Assembly (NCBI RefSeq): GCF_035306585.1
Contig: NZ_DATGNU010000051.1
Span: 5,298-69,297 of the forward strand
DNA: 64,000 nucleotides
Reading direction: 5' to 3'
Origin: Galbibacter sp035306585
GTDB taxonomy: Bacteria > Bacteroidota > Bacteroidia > Flavobacteriales > Flavobacteriaceae
Shown: one piece after another, positions 1 to 9,021 of the stretch
Position numbering within the stretch: position 1 is the first letter of the stretch
Layout of the letters: every line of letters begins with the position of its first letter
Notes under the pieces: generated by a model
The model's database searches: none
Seen by the model: the letters and a program-made list of their open reading frames with translations, nothing else
Told to the model about the DNA's origin: nothing
Program-made: the position numbers and the translations under genes

Positions 1-1555
1 GTTTGAGGAATATAATGGGGTAAATAACGTTTTGTTTGCCATAAAAAATGCGGCTGAAGACGATAAAATAAAAGGGATTAGTATTCATAGCTCCTTTCTT
101 ACTACGGGTGCAGCAACAACTAAATCGATCAGAGATGCCATATTAGCTTTTAAGGAATCAGGCAAATTTGTCTATGCCTATGGTGATATGTATATGCAAA
201 AAGATTATTACCTAGCCTCTGTGGCAGATTCCGTGTTTTTAAACCCCACAGGAACATTAGATTTTCGAGGACTTTCTTCTGAAGTGTTATTTTTTAAAGA
301 GCTTCAAGAAAATTCAGGGATCAAAATGGAGGTGATCAGACATGGAAAATACAAAAGTGCTGTAGAACCCTTTTTGTCTAATACCATGAGTCCTGAAAAC
401 AGGCAACAGATTACGGAGCTCCTACTTTCCGTATGGGATACCTACCTTGAGGACATAGGACAAAGTAGATCTATGACCAAACAAGAGCTCAATACCTATG
501 CGGATAATTTAGCCACTCGAACCCCAGCTCTTGCACTTGAAAATAACTTTGTAGATGGTCTAGTGTATATGGATCAATACATAAGTTCTATTAAACAGCA
601 ATTAGGACTTTCATCGAACCAAGATTTCAATCATATTAATATTTTAGATTATGCAGAGTACGCTTCCAAAGTCATAAAAACTAAGGAGCCTGACCGAATT
701 GCAGTAATCTACGCTCAAGGTGAAATAGGATATGGTAAGGGAAATGACAATTATATAGGACAAGACATCATGTTTAAATCCCTTAAAAAAGCCCGTGAAG
801 ACGATCGTATTAAAGCTATTGTCCTTCGAATTAACTCACCAGGAGGAATGGCCATTACCTCAGATATCATCTGGCGAGAAATACAAGTGACAAAAGAAAT
901 AAAACCAGTGATTGTTTCTATGGGAGATCTAGCGGCCTCAGGAGGATATTATATAGCTGTAGCGGGGGATAAAATATTTGCTGAACCAAGTACCATTACA
1001 GGGTCCATAGGTGTTTTTGCTGCTTTGCCAAATGTGAGTAATTTAGCTAGCAATTGGGGGATTAATGCCGAGCAAGTTAACACCAATAAAAACGCTACCG
1101 CTTATAGTGTTTTTGAGCCAGCCTCAGAAAATTTCAAGGACTATATGAAGATGGGGATCGAGGACTTTTATCAAACCTTTTTAAAGAAAGTAGCACAAGG
1201 CAGATCTATGACCATCTCAGAGGTGGATGCTGTAGCCCAAGGTCGTGTTTGGACTGGAGAGCAAGCCGTAGAAAAAGGATTGGTAGATGAAATTGGCGGT
1301 CTTGACCAAGCTATTGCTTATGCCGCTAGTTCAACTGGGATAAGTTCTTATAGTATTGAAAACTATCCCGTTTATGAGACTTCCATTGAAGAACTCCTTA
1401 GAGGTTTGTCTGGTTTTGGCTTTGCAGAAACCAAAGAAGCACTTCTAAAAGAAGAGCTCGGAGAGGAGTTTTATAAGGTAATGCAACAATTAAAAGCAGT
1501 GGGTACAAAAAAAGGAGTCCAAGCAAGACTACCTTTTGAGATCAACATCCATTAG
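1..1555 (+). CDS. sppA: Signal peptide peptidase SppA, 67K type (5'-truncated by window edge)
   Basis: Membrane-anchored serine protease of family S49 that degrades cleaved signal peptides. The reading frame is open from base 2, so the N-terminal membrane anchor lies outside the window; about 517 codons are present. Two tandem S49 domains are visible, as in the long form. The catalytic lysine is in HGKYKSAVEP (codon at 353-355) in the first domain. The nucleophilic serine is in LAASGGYY (codon at 938-940) in the second domain. This Lys/Ser dyad split over two repeats is typical of 67K SppA. The gene converges on nrdG with a 33-nt gap. The family is certain; the true start cannot be seen. Confidence 0.95.
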   Translation, partial: FEEYNGVNNVLFAIKNAAEDDKIKGISIHSSFLTTGAATTKSIRDAILAFKESGKFVYAYGDMYMQKDYYLASVADSVFLNPTGTLDFRGLSSEVLFFKELQENSGIKMEVIRHGKYKSAVEPFLSNTMSPENRQQITELLLSVWDTYLEDIGQSRSMTKQELNTYADNLATRTPALALENNFVDGLVYMDQYISSIKQQLGLSSNQDFNHINILDYAEYASKVIKTKEPDRIAVIYAQGEIGYGKGNDNYIGQDIMFKSLKKAREDDRIKAIVLRINSPGGMAITSDIIWREIQVTKEIKPVIVSMGDLAASGGYYIAVAGDKIFAEPSTITGSIGVFAALPNVSNLASNWGINAEQVNTNKNATAYSVFEPASENFKDYMKMGIEDFYQTFLKKVAQGRSMTISEVDAVAQGRVWTGEQAVEKGLVDEIGGLDQAIAYAASSTGISSYSIENYPVYETSIEELLRGLSGFGFAETKEALLKEELGEEFYKVMQQLKAVGTKKGVQARLPFEINIH

Positions 1556-1588
1556 TAGCATGACAAAGCATCATTTCGATTTAAAAAA

Positions 1589-2299
1589 TTAGTTTCTAAT
1601 GACAACGGGAATCAAAGAGCTTTCAAGGGCCGCATGGTCTAAGGAAGCTCTATTTGATTTGATATTACCCAATGTAGGAACACCGCTTTTAAAATTTTGT
1701 AAATAGTAAACGCCCTTGTAGGACTTTTGATTTAAAAATCCACTCATCGATAAGATATCAGCTGAGGTAAGTAGGCTCTGATGTACGGTAGTTCGGACCT
1801 CAAAAGGTATATCATAAAAGAGAAGAAGATCTAGTGAAGCTGAGAACTCCTCAAAGAAACGACCACCTGTAATAGCAATTTCTTTTTCAGGCATAGCCTT
1901 GAAATCAAGGGCGACATAGTCGATTAATGTATCCTCAAGTAAAGTTTGAAGCACCTTAGGTTTGCTACCATTGGTGTCTACTTTTACTAAAAATCCTAAC
2001 TGTTTAACAGCGGCGATAAATTCTATAAAATAAGGATGCATGGTACATTCACCGCCACTCATTACCACCCCATTTAATAAACCTATCCGTGTTTTTAGAA
2101 ATCCTAGGGCATCGTTATACCTTAAGGAACCTTTGCCTAAAACGATATCAGGGTTATAACAATATAAGCACCTCATGTTACAACCGCTAAACCAAAAAAT
2201 ACAGGCAGGATGCCCTGGGAAATCGAGTAGGGTAAAGGGGGTAATTGAATAAATATTTTTAGCAGTTCTCTTTAAAATGTGTACGTTGCTTGTGTTCAC
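1589..2299 (-). CDS. nrdG: Anaerobic ribonucleotide reductase activase NrdG (radical SAM)
   Basis: Activase that reductively cleaves SAM to install the glycyl radical on class III ribonucleotide reductase. The 4Fe-4S motif CNMRCLYC (C-x3-C-x2-C) lies about 40 residues from the chosen start, after the family's ITPFTLLDFPG stretch; VVMSGGE is the glycine-rich SAM-contact motif. There is no ATG near the N-terminus. The frame is open to a TTG at 2326, and I chose the GTG at 2299 because an A-rich stretch precedes it; TTG 2311 or an unusual start nearer ITPFTLLDFPG is also possible. Every choice overlaps the 3' end of the small glycyl-radical ORF (2259-2420), so translational coupling is likely. 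Last gene of the minus-strand nrdD operon. Confidence 0.9.
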   Translation of the reverse strand: MNTSNVHILKRTAKNIYSITPFTLLDFPGHPACIFWFSGCNMRCLYCYNPDIVLGKGSLRYNDALGFLKTRIGLLNGVVMSGGECTMHPYFIEFIAAVKQLGFLVKVDTNGSKPKVLQTLLEDTLIDYVALDFKAMPEKEIAITGGRFFEEFSASLDLLLFYDIPFEVRTTVHQSLLTSADILSMSGFLNQKSYKGVYYLQNFKSGVPTLGNIKSNRASLDHAALESSLIPVVIRN

Positions 2300-2420
2300 C
2301 TTTCTTTCCAATATTAAAACTTTCAACAGGTCTGTGGTATCCCATTACACGGGTATACACCAAACACTTAGTTCTTAATTCATTGAGTTGGTCTAAATCT
2401 TGTTGTGCGATTGGTTTCAT
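2259..2420 (-). CDS. Stand-alone glycyl-radical domain of anaerobic ribonucleotide reductase (53 aa)
   Basis: A 53-residue protein with its own ATG (2418-2420) and TAA (2259-2261). It contains VYTRVMGYHRPVESFN followed by GKKGEH. This closely resembles the extreme C-terminus of ordinary NrdD proteins, where an RVxGYxRPVxxWNxGKxxE segment carries the glycyl radical. The candidate radical residue is Gly27 in RVMGYHRP. The upstream NrdD ORF ends right after its zinc site and lacks this segment. The inference is that the class III reductase is split, with the radical on this small subunit, loosely like YfiD supplying a replacement glycyl domain to pyruvate formate-lyase. It lies between nrdD (85-nt gap) and nrdG (overlap). 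Confidence 0.85.
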   Translation of the reverse strand: MKPIAQQDLDQLNELRTKCLVYTRVMGYHRPVESFNIGKKGEHKQRTHFKENC

Positions 2421-2438
2421 TTTGTTTGAAATTTTAAG

Positions 2439-2456
2439 GTCTGATTCCTCTCAGAC
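2439..2456 (-). other. Hairpin between nrdD and the glycyl-radical ORF
   Basis: Perfect 6-bp inverted repeat GTCTGA / TCAGAC with a 6-nt loop, in the 85-nt spacer, 19 nt before the small ORF start on the minus strand. No U-run follows, so it is unlikely to be a strong terminator. It may be an mRNA processing or stability element that sets the subunit ratio; this is inference. Confidence 0.4.
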
Positions 2457-2505
2457 GGTTGATATATTTAGTTTATGAAATTAAATTAGCCTGGGCCTTA
2501 TCAGT

Positions 2506-4620
2506 TTAACTGGTCAAGACCTGCGATTCATGTTCCATAGTATCCAAGAGCTCCTTATCACAATGTGGACAATATTCATGCTCCCCATTGAGGTACCCAT
2601 GAACAGGACAAATACTAAAAACAGGGGTGACAGTGATATAAGGAAGTTTAAATTTTGTCAGAACTGTTTTTACAAATCTTCTGCATGACTCCGCGGAACT
2701 GATTTTCTCATTCATATATAGGTGAAGCACCGTTCCACCAGTATACTTGCATTGTAACTCATCCTGCATTAGGAGGGCTTCAAATGGATCCTCCGTGTAA
2801 TCAACAGGCAGTTGTGAGCTATTAGTGTAATAGGGGTTTTTAGGTGTTCCAGCCTGTATAATATTCGGATATCGCTTTAGATCCTCCTTTGCAAACCTGT
2901 AGGTAGTCCCTTCTGCCGGGGTAGCCTCAAGATTATACAAATTTCCAGTATCTTCTTGAAAAGTTTTTAGGCGTTTTCGTATATGGTCGAGGATTTCTAT
3001 GGCCATATCATGCCCGGAATTATCTGTTAGATCATGACGATCCCTTGTAAAGTTTCGTACCATTTCATTCATCCCGTTCACGCCAATGGTGGAAAAATGA
3101 TTTCTAAAATGTGTTAGGTATCGACTGGTATAGGGATATAAGCCCCGATCAAACATCTGTTGAATAAAGACCCGTTTTTTCTCTAAAGTTGACTTGGCCA
3201 GATCCAGTAAATGATCCATAGCCTGATAAAGTGCTTCTTTCTTTCCAGGGTAAAGAAAACCTAATCTAGCCATATTTAGGGTGACTACACCAAGACTACC
3301 AGTCATTTCTGCACTTCCAAAAAGACCATTACCGCGCTTTAATAATTCACGAAGATCCAGTTGAAGTCTACAACACATGCTCCTTACAGCGTTGGGAGCA
3401 TAGGCCTCTGGATTTGGAACACGCACACCTTTATCGTTGATTATATACTGGCTTCCTATAAAATTTTGGAAGTAAGAGGATCCTATCTTTGCAGTGTTCT
3501 CAAACAAGATATCCGTATTAGGGCCATACCAATCAAAATCTTCAGTAATATTCACTGTTGGTATAGGGAAGGTGAATGGCTGTCCAGAAGCATCTCCTTC
3601 GGTCATTACTTGATAATAAGCCCTATTAATTAGTTGCATTTCCTGACTAAAATGTTCATACCGTAACTTGGTCAGTTCATCTACACCTCTTTTTTTGGCT
3701 AGCACTAACAATTGTTGGTCATTCACCCCTTCAAACAGATGCTTTCCTTGGCGTGTAGGAATTTGTGTTTTTAAATCCTCAGGCACCACCCAATCCAAGG
3801 TAATGTTCGTAAAGGGGGATTGTCCCCAACGCGCAGGAACGTTGAGGTTATATACAAAGCTGCGAATGGCCTTTAGGATCTGGTCAAAGTTAAGTTGGTC
3901 CTTAAAAACATAGGGTGCTAAATAAGTGTCAAAGGAACTGAAGGCCTGTGCTCCAGCCCATTCGCTTTGTAAGATCCCCAAAAAGTTTGCCATTTGACCC
4001 AAGGCTTCTCTAAGGTGATTTGGTGGACGACTCTCTACGCGACCACGAACACCATTAAACCCCTCATCCAGTAGCACTCTTAAACTCCAACCAGCGCAGT
4101 ATCCAGTTAAACAATCCAAATCGTGAATATGCAAATCACCGCAACGGTGCGCCTGTCCCTCTATTTTGGAGTAAACTCGATCCAACCAATAGTTCGCGAT
4201 TAACTTGCCCGCAGCATTGTTGACAAGGCCTGCATTGGAGTAGGAGGTGTTTGCATTGGCATTAATTCTCCAATCGGTTTGTTCGATATACTCTGCCACC
4301 GCCTGCGAACTGTCTACATAGGTGGTAAAGGGATTAAATCCCTCGCTGTGTTCCCGCTGCATTTTACGGGTATATCGGTAAAGTGTAAAAGATCGCAATA
4401 CTTCAAAGTAACCAGCGTCAAAAAGCTCCCGTTCAATGGCATCTTGAATATCTTCCACAGATAGGACGGATTTATGTTCAATTTTACGCATCAAACGATT
4501 GTAGAGCTGGGTATCGGTAGTCTGTTGAACGCTACTAAAGGCTTTATCCAAAGCGATGAGTATTTTATAACCTTCTAAAGGCACATAGGCGCCTGACCTT
4601 TTAACAACTACGTTTTTCAT
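2506..4620 (-). CDS. nrdD: Anaerobic ribonucleoside-triphosphate reductase NrdD, large part lacking the glycyl-radical tail
   Basis: Catalytic subunit of the oxygen-sensitive class III reductase that makes dNTPs from NTPs. 704 residues. An ATP-cone allosteric domain occupies about residues 1-90 (VVVKRSGAYVPLEGYKI). The active-site cysteines lie in GYCAGWSL (Cys175) and MCCRLQLDL (about residue 415). A C-terminal metal-site-like CPVHGYL...CPHC motif lies near residues 670-690. The protein stops about 20 residues after this motif, where other NrdDs continue for some 60 residues to the radical glycine. That segment is encoded downstream as the 53-aa ORF at 2259-2420. The loss is not a simple frameshift, because the small ORF has its own start after an 85-nt spacer. 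Confidence 0.95.
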   Translation of the reverse strand: MKNVVVKRSGAYVPLEGYKILIALDKAFSSVQQTTDTQLYNRLMRKIEHKSVLSVEDIQDAIERELFDAGYFEVLRSFTLYRYTRKMQREHSEGFNPFTTYVDSSQAVAEYIEQTDWRINANANTSYSNAGLVNNAAGKLIANYWLDRVYSKIEGQAHRCGDLHIHDLDCLTGYCAGWSLRVLLDEGFNGVRGRVESRPPNHLREALGQMANFLGILQSEWAGAQAFSSFDTYLAPYVFKDQLNFDQILKAIRSFVYNLNVPARWGQSPFTNITLDWVVPEDLKTQIPTRQGKHLFEGVNDQQLLVLAKKRGVDELTKLRYEHFSQEMQLINRAYYQVMTEGDASGQPFTFPIPTVNITEDFDWYGPNTDILFENTAKIGSSYFQNFIGSQYIINDKGVRVPNPEAYAPNAVRSMCCRLQLDLRELLKRGNGLFGSAEMTGSLGVVTLNMARLGFLYPGKKEALYQAMDHLLDLAKSTLEKKRVFIQQMFDRGLYPYTSRYLTHFRNHFSTIGVNGMNEMVRNFTRDRHDLTDNSGHDMAIEILDHIRKRLKTFQEDTGNLYNLEATPAEGTTYRFAKEDLKRYPNIIQAGTPKNPYYTNSSQLPVDYTEDPFEALLMQDELQCKYTGGTVLHLYMNEKISSAESCRRFVKTVLTKFKLPYITVTPVFSICPVHGYLNGEHEYCPHCDKELLDTMEHESQVLTS

Positions 4621-5074
4621 GAGATTCTTTCTGTTGAGTTACCGTTAGTATGGTGCTGGTTAGACAAATTTATAAATAATAAGACTATTTTGTCCGATTT
4701 TATAAAATACTAATTAACAATCTACTATCAACTTTAGTTGAAAACGATATTAACAGTTAAACCCCTATTTTGTTCATAAGTTCGTAGAACCTATATTATC
4801 ACCGTTCTAGCAGCAAATCTAAATGAAAAAAACAGCACAACATCGCATAAAATTGGTGGCCGATAGTTATCTGAAATAAGCGAAATATATAAGCGATTTA
4901 TATCCGAATCCAAGATTAGGGGGTTGGATTAATCAATACCAGAACTAATCTGTAGCTGGATTCTATGCGTATATAAGATGAAAACATTAAACTTTTATTA
5001 AATTCTTGTGTAGTGTAGGGGAAATGCTGCAAATTTGTGTAAACACATAATGAACCCCCCAAAAAAGTAATAAA
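4621..5074. promoter_or_regulatory. Divergent intergenic region between nrdD and the asmA-like gene
   Basis: A 454-nt AT-rich region without a credible gene. On the minus strand TAAATTTG (4665-4672) fits the Bacteroidota -7 consensus TAnnTTTG and would give nrdD a leader of about 40 nt. A palindrome TCAACT-TT-AGTTGA sits at 4728-4741. I found no ATGA-N6-TCAT box like those at hemN and the cco genes, so Fnr control of nrdD is not supported here. The remaining sequence up to 5074 shows nothing recognisable. Confidence 0.4.
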
Positions 5075-7771
5075 ATGAAAAAGATACTTAAAATCTCTAT
5101 TATAATAATCGCAGTGATGGTTGCTTTATTGCTGATCGCCCCATTTTTATTTGAGGGGAAAATCATCAAAATTGTGAAACACACCGTAAATGAGAACATT
5201 AATGCAAAATTTGAATTTGAGGATGCAGATATCAGTTTAGTTCGCAATTTCCCGAATGTTTCTGTAGGGATAGATCAGTTGAGTGTCATTAACAATGCCC
5301 CTTTTCAAGGAGATACCCTAGTGTATGCTGATAAAGCTCGTTTAAGTGTACCCTTTATGCAACTGTTCAACAAAGCTGGAGAGCCTTATAGTATCAATAG
5401 TTTTGAAATTGATGGCGCGGTGGTAAATATACTAACTGATGCCGATGGGAATGTTAATTACAACATAGCCAAAGAGTCAGAAAATAAAAGTCCTTCTACA
5501 CCACAAGAACAAGAAAGTGCTTCAACTTCCCAAGGCGATCAAGCCATTTCGTTCTCTGTGGAGCGATATGAGATTACAGATTCTAAGATAACATATTACG
5601 ATCAACCTGGAAAGATGTATTTTGAACTCGATGAGCTGAATCATTCAGGCCAGGGAGATCTATCCACTAGCATATCGGAGCTGGACACTCAAACTTCTAC
5701 CCTGATATCATTTGAAATGGATAGTGTCAATTACTTGGATAAGAATCCGCTGAAGCTTGATGCAGTGATCGGTGTGGATTTAGATCAGAATAAATACACC
5801 TTTCTAGATAACAAGGCTATTATCAATCAACTCGAATTGGTTTTTGATGGTTTTGTACAAGTCAATGAGGATAACCAACAAGTGGATATTAACTTTAAAA
5901 CACCTTCCACGGATTTTAAAAACTTTTTAGCTGTTATTCCAAAGCAATACTCAAAGGATATTTCCAAAGTAGAAACCACTGGTGATTTTAGTGTTATAGG
6001 AGAATTAAGCGGTATCATTGACCAAGATCATATTCCGACTTTTGATATTTCGATAGCCTCGGATAATGCCTCATTTAAGTACCCCGATCTACCACAAACG
6101 GTTAAAAATATCAATATAGATGCTAGATTAGCCAATCAGACAGGGATTCTAGAAAATACCTTTGTGGCAATTAATACGTTGAATTTTCAAATTGCACAGG
6201 ATATCTTTAGTGCACAGGCACAAATAAAAAACATCATGGCTAATCCATTAGTGGATGCAGCCCTAGAGGGGAGAATCAATCTTGCGAATCTTTCCCAAGC
6301 GTATCCCTTTGATTTAGAAGTGCCTTTAAAAGGGATTTTGGATGCTAATATAAACACCACTTTTGATATGAACTCTATTGAAAAGGGTCACTATCAAAAT
6401 ACCAAAAATAATGGAAGCCTAGCTTTAAAAGGCTTTGAGTACACCTCTGAAGAATTTAAAAATCCTGTAGCGATTGATAACGCTTCAATGACATTCTCTG
6501 CAGGGGATGTAACGCTTAATAGTTTTATGGCTAAGACAGGACAAACTGACCTTTCTGCTACAGGGACCATTGAGAATTTGTTGGGGTATATGTTTAACAA
6601 AGAAACCTTAAAAGGAAACTTTGACTTAAATTCCAACACGTTCGCTATTAACGATTTTATGATGGTCTCTAACGATGAAGAAAGTGCATCGGAGTCCAAA
6701 ACACAAACTAAGAATACTCCAAAAACTGAACAACCTTCAGGACAAAGCGGTGAAGAGGAGATAAAAATCCCATCTTTTTTAGATGCGACTATTAATGCCA
6801 AGGCCAACAAAGTTATCTATGATAACTTGACTTTAAATGATGTCTCTGGGACCTTGGTGGTACGGGATGAGGCGGTATCATTAAAGAACGTGACCTCTAG
6901 TATATTTGGTGGTTCCCTAGCCTTAAATGGGGCTGTTTCGACCAAAGAATCAGTACCTGAATTTAATTTAGATCTTGGGATGAATAACTTTAGCATTGCG
7001 CAATCATTCCAAGGCTTGGAAATTTTACAGGCTATTGTGCCCATTGCTGATGCGCTGACTGGAACTTTAAATTCTTCCTTCGATATAAAAGGAACTTTAA
7101 ATTCGGATTTTACGCCTAACCTATTGTCGATCTCAGGTAATGCCTTAGCCGAGGCAATAATTAATGGAGTTGATCCTGAGAAAGGAAAACTTCTAAGCGT
7201 ATTAAGTCAAAAGATTGATTTTTTAAACGCCACGCAGGAGCAACCCAGAGATGTGAAGGCGGCACTTTCATTTGATAATGGAAAAGTCAATGTAAAACCG
7301 TTCTCCTTCAAGGTGCAAGATATCGATGTAAATGTTGTTGGATCTCATGGATTTGATAAATCCATGGCCTATAATATTAGCTTTGATGTTCCTGCAAAAT
7401 ATCTCGGAGAGGATGTTTCTAAACTTTTAGCGCAATTAAATGATCCAGAGGCAGAAAATTTGGGGGTGCCAGTCACCGCAACCATAGGCGGCTCGTATAA
7501 TAATCCTACAATCTCTACAGACCTTGGGTCGATGGTCAGTGAGTTTAGTAAAAAACTTGTCGAACAGCAAAAGCAAAAGCTTCTCAGTAAAGGAAGTGAT
7601 AAAATTAAAGAAGCCTTGGGGGGTATTTTAGGAGGTGATAAAGCAACCGACAGTATCACAACTGCCACAAGCGACTCTGTACAACCTTCAAAAAACGACC
7701 AGATTAAAAACACAGCTGGAAAGCTCCTTCAGGGTCTTTTAGGCAAAAAAGAGAAGGATACGGCGAACTAA
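5075..7771 (+). CDS. AsmA-like family protein
   Basis: An 898-residue protein with one N-terminal membrane anchor (about residues 5-24, KISIIIIAVMVALLLIAPFL) and a long periplasmic region rich in beta-strand repeats. It has the AsmA-like C-terminal features, with a Gly/Lys-rich tail (LLQGLLGKKEKD). AsmA-like and related repeating-beta-groove proteins are implicated in lipid transport between membranes and in outer-membrane homeostasis; the exact cargo here is unknown. Two low-complexity Ser/Thr/Glu/Gln linkers (about residues 145-160 and 535-555) probably separate domains. The gene appears monocistronic, with a strong terminator about 105 nt downstream. The start is preceded by the A-rich tract usual in this group, with no Shine-Dalgarno. 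Confidence 0.85.
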   Translation: MKKILKISIIIIAVMVALLLIAPFLFEGKIIKIVKHTVNENINAKFEFEDADISLVRNFPNVSVGIDQLSVINNAPFQGDTLVYADKARLSVPFMQLFNKAGEPYSINSFEIDGAVVNILTDADGNVNYNIAKESENKSPSTPQEQESASTSQGDQAISFSVERYEITDSKITYYDQPGKMYFELDELNHSGQGDLSTSISELDTQTSTLISFEMDSVNYLDKNPLKLDAVIGVDLDQNKYTFLDNKAIINQLELVFDGFVQVNEDNQQVDINFKTPSTDFKNFLAVIPKQYSKDISKVETTGDFSVIGELSGIIDQDHIPTFDISIASDNASFKYPDLPQTVKNINIDARLANQTGILENTFVAINTLNFQIAQDIFSAQAQIKNIMANPLVDAALEGRINLANLSQAYPFDLEVPLKGILDANINTTFDMNSIEKGHYQNTKNNGSLALKGFEYTSEEFKNPVAIDNASMTFSAGDVTLNSFMAKTGQTDLSATGTIENLLGYMFNKETLKGNFDLNSNTFAINDFMMVSNDEESASESKTQTKNTPKTEQPSGQSGEEEIKIPSFLDATINAKANKVIYDNLTLNDVSGTLVVRDEAVSLKNVTSSIFGGSLALNGAVSTKESVPEFNLDLGMNNFSIAQSFQGLEILQAIVPIADALTGTLNSSFDIKGTLNSDFTPNLLSISGNALAEAIINGVDPEKGKLLSVLSQKIDFLNATQEQPRDVKAALSFDNGKVNVKPFSFKVQDIDVNVVGSHGFDKSMAYNISFDVPAKYLGEDVSKLLAQLNDPEAENLGVPVTATIGGSYNNPTISTDLGSMVSEFSKKLVEQQKQKLLSKGSDKIKEALGGILGGDKATDSITTATSDSVQPSKNDQIKNTAGKLLQGLLGKKEKDTAN

Positions 7772-7875
7772 GAAAATAATAAAGTGTTGAACATCTACAA
7801 TTTAAAGGTGTTGGGATGCTTGAGGGCGTTGGTGGTCTAAATAATTTAATTATTTGGATATTAATAAGAATATTT

Positions 7876-7907
7876 AAAGGACAGTAGATTTTAATACTGT
7901 CCTTTTT
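7876..7907 (+). terminator. Rho-independent terminator after the asmA-like gene
   Basis: AAAGGACAGTA pairs with TACTGTCCTTT around an 8-nt loop, followed by a T-run. It ends 31 nt before the next start and separates the two transcripts. Confidence 0.85.
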
Positions 7908-7937
7908 AACATTCAAACAAACCAACCAATACCACCC

Positions 7938-9008
7938 ATGCCAAAGTCTTTTTTTGTTCTAATGCTATTGCTTATGTGTTTGTCCCTTCAGGTAAGGGCG
8001 CAAACCAACCCTCCAAAAACTTACACAGCCTATAAGGTGAATCGTCCAGTGGAAATTGATGGCTTAGCAAAGGAAAAATCGTGGAGTGATGCTCCATGGT
8101 CAAGTGATTTTGTAGCTATTAAAGGTAAAAAGAAGCCTCTTTATAATACGCGGTTTAAAATGCTTTGGGATGCGCAGTATCTCTATGTTTATGCAAATAT
8201 AGAGGAACCTCACATTTGGGGTACCTTAAAAAAGCGCGATACCATCATTTTTTACAATAATGATTTTGAAATGTTTATCGATCCCGATGGAGATACTCAT
8301 AATTATATAGAACTTGAAATTAATGCCCTAAATACCGTATGGGATCTGTTTTTAACCAAACCTTATCGAGAGGGGGGAAAGATTTTGGACAACTGGGATA
8401 TAAAAGGTCTTATTTCCGCGGTAAGCTATAAGGGCACTTTAAATGATCCATCGGATGTTGATACCTCTTGGAGTTTAGAGATGGCCATTCCTTGGGAATC
8501 ACTAACAGAAGCAGGAGATTCGATCCCAGCAAATAACTTTTGGCGGATCAATTTCTCTAGGGTACAATGGCAATTTGATTTAGAGCAAAAAAGATACCAG
8601 CGAAAGAGAGACTCCGCGGGCAATTACCTAGATGAATGCAATTGGGTCTGGTCGCCTCAAGGCGTGGTTAATATGCACGAACCCGAGCATTGGGGTTATG
8701 TGTATTTTTCAACAATTCTGGTATCTAAACACAAACACCATGATTTTGAAATCCCTATGGATGAAAACATAAAATGGAAAATGTACCAGCTTTATAGAAC
8801 TCAAAAATCCTATTACCACGTGCACCAGCGATGGGCAGCTAGTATATCGGATTTAACCTTTGAATCCTTAACGGTAGATGGGGTGCTTTTAAAACCACAA
8901 TTACAGCTACACGATACAGGATATAACATTACTATTCAGAGTCCTTTTACTTCTAATATATTAACCCTTCGAGAAGATGGATATTTTACAACTAAAACAA
9001 TTCATTAA
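7938..9008 (+). CDS. Secreted carbohydrate-binding family 9-like protein
   Basis: 356 residues with a signal peptide (MPKSFFVLMLLLMCLSLQVRA). A CBM9-like domain spans about residues 30-235: it opens with PVEIDGLAKEKSWSDAPW, then has aromatic-rich strands with FKMLWDAQYLYVYANIEEP and the conserved NDFEMFIDPDGD segment. CBM9 modules bind sugar chain ends; proteins of this kind in Bacteroidota are probably periplasmic or surface sugar binders with no known catalytic activity. The roughly 110-residue C-terminal tail is unassigned. It is followed closely (13 nt) by a glycosidase-like lipoprotein gene and then a SusC/SusD pair, which suggests work on one glycan. Function beyond sugar binding is inference. 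Confidence 0.85.
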   Translation: MPKSFFVLMLLLMCLSLQVRAQTNPPKTYTAYKVNRPVEIDGLAKEKSWSDAPWSSDFVAIKGKKKPLYNTRFKMLWDAQYLYVYANIEEPHIWGTLKKRDTIIFYNNDFEMFIDPDGDTHNYIELEINALNTVWDLFLTKPYREGGKILDNWDIKGLISAVSYKGTLNDPSDVDTSWSLEMAIPWESLTEAGDSIPANNFWRINFSRVQWQFDLEQKRYQRKRDSAGNYLDECNWVWSPQGVVNMHEPEHWGYVYFSTILVSKHKHHDFEIPMDENIKWKMYQLYRTQKSYYHVHQRWAASISDLTFESLTVDGVLLKPQLQLHDTGYNITIQSPFTSNILTLREDGYFTTKTIH

Positions 9009-9021
9009 AATTCACCAAATT

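Noticed and set aside
1553..1575. ATGACAAAGCATCAT as a further Crp/Fnr operator
   Set aside because: The half-sites are seven, not six, nt apart and the site lies between two convergent gene ends, with no promoter to control.
2290..2478. 62-codon plus-strand ORF opposite nrdG and the small radical ORF
   Set aside because: It is the antisense shadow of the 53-aa glycyl-radical ORF, whose motif is clear on the minus strand.
2259..2508. Possibility that the split NrdD is a sequencing frameshift
   Set aside because: An 85-nt spacer with a stop, and a fresh ATG with a complete short protein, cannot be explained by one indel.
4822..4878. 18-codon ORF upstream of the asmA-like gene
   Set aside because: Too short, no coding signature, and not positioned with any attenuator-like structure.
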